64,000 nucleotides of DNA from JABDJZ01 sp047619685 (GTDB lineage: Bacteria; Bacteroidota; Rhodothermia; Rhodothermales; UBA10348). The position numbers and the translations under genes were made by a program. The notes under the pieces are model-generated. The model was not told the DNA's origin and made no database searches. It saw only the letters and a program-made list of their open reading frames with translations. The stretch is from contig JBLHLC010000016.1 in assembly GCA_047619685.1 (NCBI GenBank), positions 28,841-92,840 on the forward strand, given 5' to 3'. Below, in pieces: positions 60,696-64,000 of the stretch; position 1 is the stretch's first letter; every line of letters begins with the position of its first letter.

Positions 60696-63194
60696 ATGAC
60701 GCCGGAACTCCTTCGCCTTATCGACGAGGACCCAGAACAGAGCATCCCCCTTCCTACGCCTGCGGAGGAAAAGGAAATGAGTACATCGGACGTACCCGGT
60801 GTACTCCCCATTCTTGCGCTTCGTAATACCGTCCTCTTTCCGGGGGTGGTGCTGCCCATCACGGTGGGCAGGGACACGTCGCTTCGGTTGGTAAAGGACT
60901 CGTTCTCCGGCAACCGCCTGATCGGAGTCGTAGCCCAGCGCGCTGCCGAGATCGAAGATCCGGAGACGGGTGATCTGTTTGACTACGGGACAGTCGCCAG
61001 TATTCTGAAGCTCATCAAGATGCCGGACGGCTCCAAGTCCATCGTCATCCAGGGCAAGCGAAGGTTCAGGATCACCGGATTTACGGAGACAGAACCGTAC
61101 TTCAAGGCCAGTGTCGAGGCCGTCAACGAGACCGTTGATATAGACCAGGTAGAAATTCAGGCTCGCATTCGCTCTATCAAGGAGTTGGCGATCCAGATCG
61201 TCAATCTGTCTCCAAACCTTCCCAGTGAGGCCGCCTACGCCATTCAGAACATCGAGTCACCGACGTTTCTGATCCACTTCATTGCCTCGAACCTCCAGAT
61301 TGACGTGGAGGACAAGCAGGAACTACTTGAGACCCTGCCCCTGGTGGAGCGTGCGGAGCTTGTGATGTCACACCTGGACAAGGAACTCCAGGTTCTTCAG
61401 CTCTCGGAAGAGATTCGGTCTCGCGTCAAGACAGACGTGGACCAGCAGCAGCGAGAGTACCTGCTTCGGCAGCAGTTGAAAGCGATCCAGGAGGAGTTAG
61501 GCGAGAGCGATGGGGTGAATGCCGAAATTGGTGAACTGCGGACCCGCGCTGACGACAAGAAACTCCCCCAGGCTGCCAGGAAAACGCTGAACAAGGAGTT
61601 GGACAAGCTCGCGCGGTCAAACCCGGCGTCGCCGGACTATGCCGTTACCCGCAACTACGTGGACTGGATGCTGGATGTCCCGTGGGAGGATTACTCCAAA
61701 GACCTGCTGGATATCAAGCGCGCAGCCAAGATCCTGGACGAAGACCATTACGGACTCGAACAGGTAAAACAGCGCATCCTCGAGTACCTGGCCGTACTGA
61801 AGTTGAAGGGGGACATGAAGGCCCCCATCTTGTGCTTCTACGGACCACCGGGCGTCGGCAAAACAAGTTTGGGAAAGAGCATCGCCCGGGCCGTCGGCCG
61901 GGAGTTTGTGCGCATGAGCCTTGGAGGCGTCAGGGACGAAGCCGAAATCCGGGGCCACCGCAGAACCTACGTTGGCGCGCTCCCCGGCCGGATTATTCAA
62001 GGCATGAAGAAGGCAGGAACGGCCAATCCTGTGTTCATGCTGGATGAGGTCGATAAACTCGGCTCGGACTTCCGGGGAGACCCCTCCTCCGCCCTGCTTG
62101 AGGTCCTGGATCCAGAGCAGAACCATGCCTTCAACGACCACTATCTGGAACTGGACTACGATCTTTCCAAGGTCCTTTTTATTGCGACGGCAAACTATCT
62201 GGAAATGATTCCGGCGCCCCTGCGGGACCGCATGGAGTTGATCCAGATTACAGGCTATACGCAGGGAGAGAAGCTGGCTATCGCCAAGCAGTATCTGGTG
62301 CCCCGGCAGTGCGATCGCAACGGTCTGCACGAGAGCCAGTTCAGTCTTACAGATAATGCCCTCCGCCTGATCATTGACGGGTATACACGAGAATCAGGCG
62401 TCAGAAACCTGGAACGGACCATAGGCTCGGTGGCGCGGGGCGTTGCCAAAAAGGTGGCCATGGGAGACTCCGAGGGCGAAGCCCTGGACGCATCCGATAT
62501 CGAGACCTATCTGAAAGCGCGCAGGTTTGATTCCGAGGTTGCCGAGCGCACGGTCGTACCCGGCGTCGCAACCGGGCTCGCCTGGACACCGGTAGGCGGA
62601 GAGATCCTCTTCATTGAGGCCTCCGTTTCGCGCGGCTCCGGCCGCATGATTCTGACCGGCCAGTTGGGCGATGTCATGAAGGAGTCCGCGCAGGCCGCGC
62701 TGTCCTACGTCAAGGCCAATGCCGACACTTTGGGCATCCCGGATGCGGCCTTCCGCTACTGGGACCTCCATATTCACGTCCCAGCCGGCGCCGTTCCCAA
62801 GGATGGTCCATCTGCCGGTGTCGCCATGCTCTCTGCACTCGTGTCCATTTTCACGCAGCGGCGGGTTCGCCATACCGTCGCCATGACGGGAGAGATCACG
62901 CTTCGCGGACTGGTTCTGCCCGTCGGTGGCATAAAGGAGAAGATCCTGGCCGCAAAACGGGCCGGTATCAAGAAGGTCTTCCTACCAGAAAAGAACCGAA
63001 AGGACGTCGAGGAAATTCAGAAAGCGGCGCTCAAGGGTCTCACGGTGGAGTACCTGAGGCGGATGGATGAGGTGCTGGATCAGGTATTGGTCAAGCGTCC
63101 GCTCCGAAGTCCCAAGGAACTGTTCGTTGCCCCGCCCAACGGCTCAGCGCCAACGGCCACTCCCGCTGCGGAACTGAGCATCAGCCCGAACTAG
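60696..63194 (+). CDS. lon: ATP-dependent protease Lon
   Basis: An 832-residue protease with an N-terminal substrate-binding domain (VLPILALRNTVLFPGVVLPITVGR), AAA+ module with Walker A GPPGVGKTS and sensor motifs, and a C-terminal Ser-Lys protease domain (Ser in KDGPSAGVAML, Lys in IKEKILAAKRAG). It degrades misfolded and regulatory proteins. An in-frame TTG at 60603 gives a 31-residue longer form; the ATG at 60696 fits better. Its stop overlaps that of the convergent gene within an 18-bp palindrome. Confidence 0.96.
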   Translation: MTPELLRLIDEDPEQSIPLPTPAEEKEMSTSDVPGVLPILALRNTVLFPGVVLPITVGRDTSLRLVKDSFSGNRLIGVVAQRAAEIEDPETGDLFDYGTVASILKLIKMPDGSKSIVIQGKRRFRITGFTETEPYFKASVEAVNETVDIDQVEIQARIRSIKELAIQIVNLSPNLPSEAAYAIQNIESPTFLIHFIASNLQIDVEDKQELLETLPLVERAELVMSHLDKELQVLQLSEEIRSRVKTDVDQQQREYLLRQQLKAIQEELGESDGVNAEIGELRTRADDKKLPQAARKTLNKELDKLARSNPASPDYAVTRNYVDWMLDVPWEDYSKDLLDIKRAAKILDEDHYGLEQVKQRILEYLAVLKLKGDMKAPILCFYGPPGVGKTSLGKSIARAVGREFVRMSLGGVRDEAEIRGHRRTYVGALPGRIIQGMKKAGTANPVFMLDEVDKLGSDFRGDPSSALLEVLDPEQNHAFNDHYLELDYDLSKVLFIATANYLEMIPAPLRDRMELIQITGYTQGEKLAIAKQYLVPRQCDRNGLHESQFSLTDNALRLIIDGYTRESGVRNLERTIGSVARGVAKKVAMGDSEGEALDASDIETYLKARRFDSEVAERTVVPGVATGLAWTPVGGEILFIEASVSRGSGRMILTGQLGDVMKESAQAALSYVKANADTLGIPDAAFRYWDLHIHVPAGAVPKDGPSAGVAMLSALVSIFTQRRVRHTVAMTGEITLRGLVLPVGGIKEKILAAKRAGIKKVFLPEKNRKDVEEIQKAALKGLTVEYLRRMDEVLDQVLVKRPLRSPKELFVAPPNGSAPTATPAAELSISPN

Positions 63195-63463
63195 TTCGGG
63201 CCACCTTCCCGCTCGCGGACTCGTTTTCCGCCCTTTCGCTTCTCTTCGAACTCCTCCAGAATCTTGGCTTCCTCCACGCCGGGCTCCAGCCCGTCGCGGA
63301 ACGCCCGTTCGGTCTCCGCGATCAACGCGGCGGCGCCATCTACCACGGTCTCCACGATTACAGTCGCCACGCGCGCTACCTGACCGGTGACGTACACCGC
63401 CTTCCCGACCAAATTCAGCCGGTCAAACTCAATCTCTGGCCTGATTGGTTTCTGATCGGGCAC
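63191..63463 (-). CDS. Small helical protein of unknown function (A)
   Basis: A 90-residue protein starting at GTG 63463, 6 bases after the stop of the gene before it, so the two are probably translated together. The centre is an amphipathic, Val/Ala-rich helix (RVATVIVETVVDGAAALIAETERAFRDG) followed by a charged tail (EEFEEKRKGGKRVRERE). No domain is recognised. It is reminiscent of phasin-like or small coiled-coil proteins, but nothing proves that. Confidence 0.55.
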   Translation of the reverse strand: MPDQKPIRPEIEFDRLNLVGKAVYVTGQVARVATVIVETVVDGAAALIAETERAFRDGLEPGVEEAKILEEFEEKRKGGKRVREREGGPN

Positions 63464-63469
63464 TCTGGA

Positions 63470-63781
63470 TCAGGCCTTGCTTCCTGTATCAGCCGCGGGC
63501 TTCTTGGGTGCTGGCTTTTTGGCTGCCCTTTTCTTGGGGGCTGGTTTAGGCGCGGCTCCTGCCTCTTCCGGCGCGTCTGAGTCGCCTTCGTCGCCCTGAT
63601 TGTTAATGTTGTTTACGATGTCGTCTACAATCGTCGAAACGGCGTTTCCCGCTTCACGGGCTCCGTTTGCGACCAACGACATGGCGGCTTCGACCAGAAA
63701 CCGGGCCTGCTCGTCAACTTCTAGCGCGTCGAACCCGCTGCGCAGGTTGTGGAAGGCATCGCTCATATTCTTTTCGCTCAT
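63470..63781 (-). CDS. Small helical protein with Lys/Pro/Ala-rich tail (B)
   Basis: A 103-residue protein. Residues 1-50 form a helical head (AFHNLRSGFDALEVDEQARFLVEAAMSLVANGAREAGNAVSTIV), followed by an acidic linker (GDEGDSDAPEE) and a basic tail of repeated APKK/PAPKKPA units resembling histone-H1-like or phasin tails. The ATG at 63781 is chosen because the frame extends upstream through a region including a terminator. No function is known. It precedes protein A with a 6-base gap. Confidence 0.55.
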   Translation of the reverse strand: MSEKNMSDAFHNLRSGFDALEVDEQARFLVEAAMSLVANGAREAGNAVSTIVDDIVNNINNQGDEGDSDAPEEAGAAPKPAPKKRAAKKPAPKKPAADTGSKA

Positions 63782-63875
63782 GGGTCCTGTTTGTTTCGAG
63801 CCGTCATTGGCACCTTCTTGACGTAGACGGGAAGGCTGGGGCCAAGGTTTCACCCCGACTCCCGGCGGGCACACT

Positions 63876-63910
63876 AAAACGGGGCAGCCGCCAGATGGCG
63901 ACTGCCCCGT
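63876..63910 (-). terminator. Terminator of the gene at the right window edge
   Basis: The arms ACGGGGCAG and CTGCCCCGT, continued by CGCCA/TGGCG after a mismatch, form a stem, and on the minus strand TTTT follows. It lies 22 bases past the stop of the minus-strand partial gene at 63933 and before protein B, so it separates the two. Confidence 0.88.
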
Positions 63911-63932
63911 CACAGGCAAAAACTCTCCGAGC

Positions 63933-64000
63933 TTACGCGCGCTTGTCCTGCGCGGCCAGATAAGCCTGCGCCGCCGCAAGACGGGCAATCGGCACGCGGA
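63933..64000 (-). CDS. C-terminal end of a CDS cut by the window edge
   Basis: Only the last 21 codons are visible, reading VPIARLAAAQAYLAAQDKRA before a TAA stop (63933-63935). An alanine-rich helix and a terminator directly after the stop support a real gene end. The product cannot be named from this. Confidence 0.5.
   Translation of the reverse strand, partial: RVPIARLAAAQAYLAAQDKRA

Noticed and set aside
1..64000. CRISPR arrays, prophage, insertion sequences, integrons
   Set aside because: No direct-repeat array, transposase, integrase or phage structural gene is seen among the supported coding regions.

Overview
This is about 64 kb of GC-rich chromosome from a Gram-negative (diderm) bacterium, most likely a marine or environmental member of the Bacteroidota/Rhodothermota group (Rhodothermales-like). 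The reasons are: a type IX secretion C-terminal sorting domain on the protein at 27874..29493; Bacteroidota-style families (DUF4175, a DUF4270-like lipoprotein, a single-domain glycogen-synthase-like protein, paired OmpH/Skp genes behind bamA, DUF3467); many GTG/TTG starts; and a general lack of strong Shine-Dalgarno sites. I see no phage, insertion sequence, CRISPR array or integron. The window is mainly conserved chromosome with dense, often overlapping genes.

Layout. 1-4.6 kb: the end of a polysaccharide/export cluster (FemAB-like acyltransferase, GT-C-like membrane protein, Wzx-like flippase) and a secreted endonuclease/exonuclease/phosphatase-family protein, closed by a hairpin. 4.6-10.2 kb: tRNA-Gly(GCC) with its own promoter, asd, and divergently folD, an MscS channel and a secreted GH13 pullulanase-like enzyme. 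10.2-12.3 kb (minus): panB, surE, osmC-like. 12.4-19.6 kb (minus): an envelope operon dxr-rseP-uppS-bamA-ompH-ompH that makes isoprenoid precursors and the undecaprenyl carrier, the outer-membrane assembly machine and its periplasmic chaperones, ending in a strong terminator. 19.7-26.2 kb: a coupled run of a TPR protein, a GATase1-like secreted protein, an acyl-CoA thioesterase and a small outer-membrane barrel, then an RmlD-like reductase and serS. 26.3-30.0 kb: a DUF1800/DUF1501 pair (the latter with a twin-arginine N-terminus and a T9SS C-terminus) and a yeast-type cytosine deaminase. 30-38.4 kb: acyl-CoA dehydrogenase, pyrF, ABM monooxygenase, HDOD protein, TonB-dependent receptor, lipoprotein and glgC.

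38.5-47.0 kb: a 1140-residue DUF4175 membrane/coiled-coil protein, then, after a 321-bp intergenic region, a cluster made of a lone glycogen-synthase-like N-domain lacking its lysine motif, a DUF4270-like lipoprotein, an outer-membrane barrel and a TPR protein. 47.2-53.3 kb: eno, FtsB/DivIC, a ROK kinase that lacks the family's zinc cysteines, lptD, a lipoprotein and a BON protein. 53.4-56.0 kb (minus): sucC, an orphan PotA-like ABC ATPase and a GNAT. 56.1-64 kb: an LptF/LptG-type permease, DUF3467, a CBS-domain cystathionine beta-synthase, a soluble hybrid histidine kinase, lon, and two small helical proteins of unknown function convergent with lon.

No obviously new defence or mobile system is present. 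The best candidates for undescribed biology are the pseudo-glycogen-synthase/DUF4270 envelope cluster, the two-gene helical protein pair next to lon, the DUF1800/DUF1501 secretion pair and the GATase1-like coupled operon.
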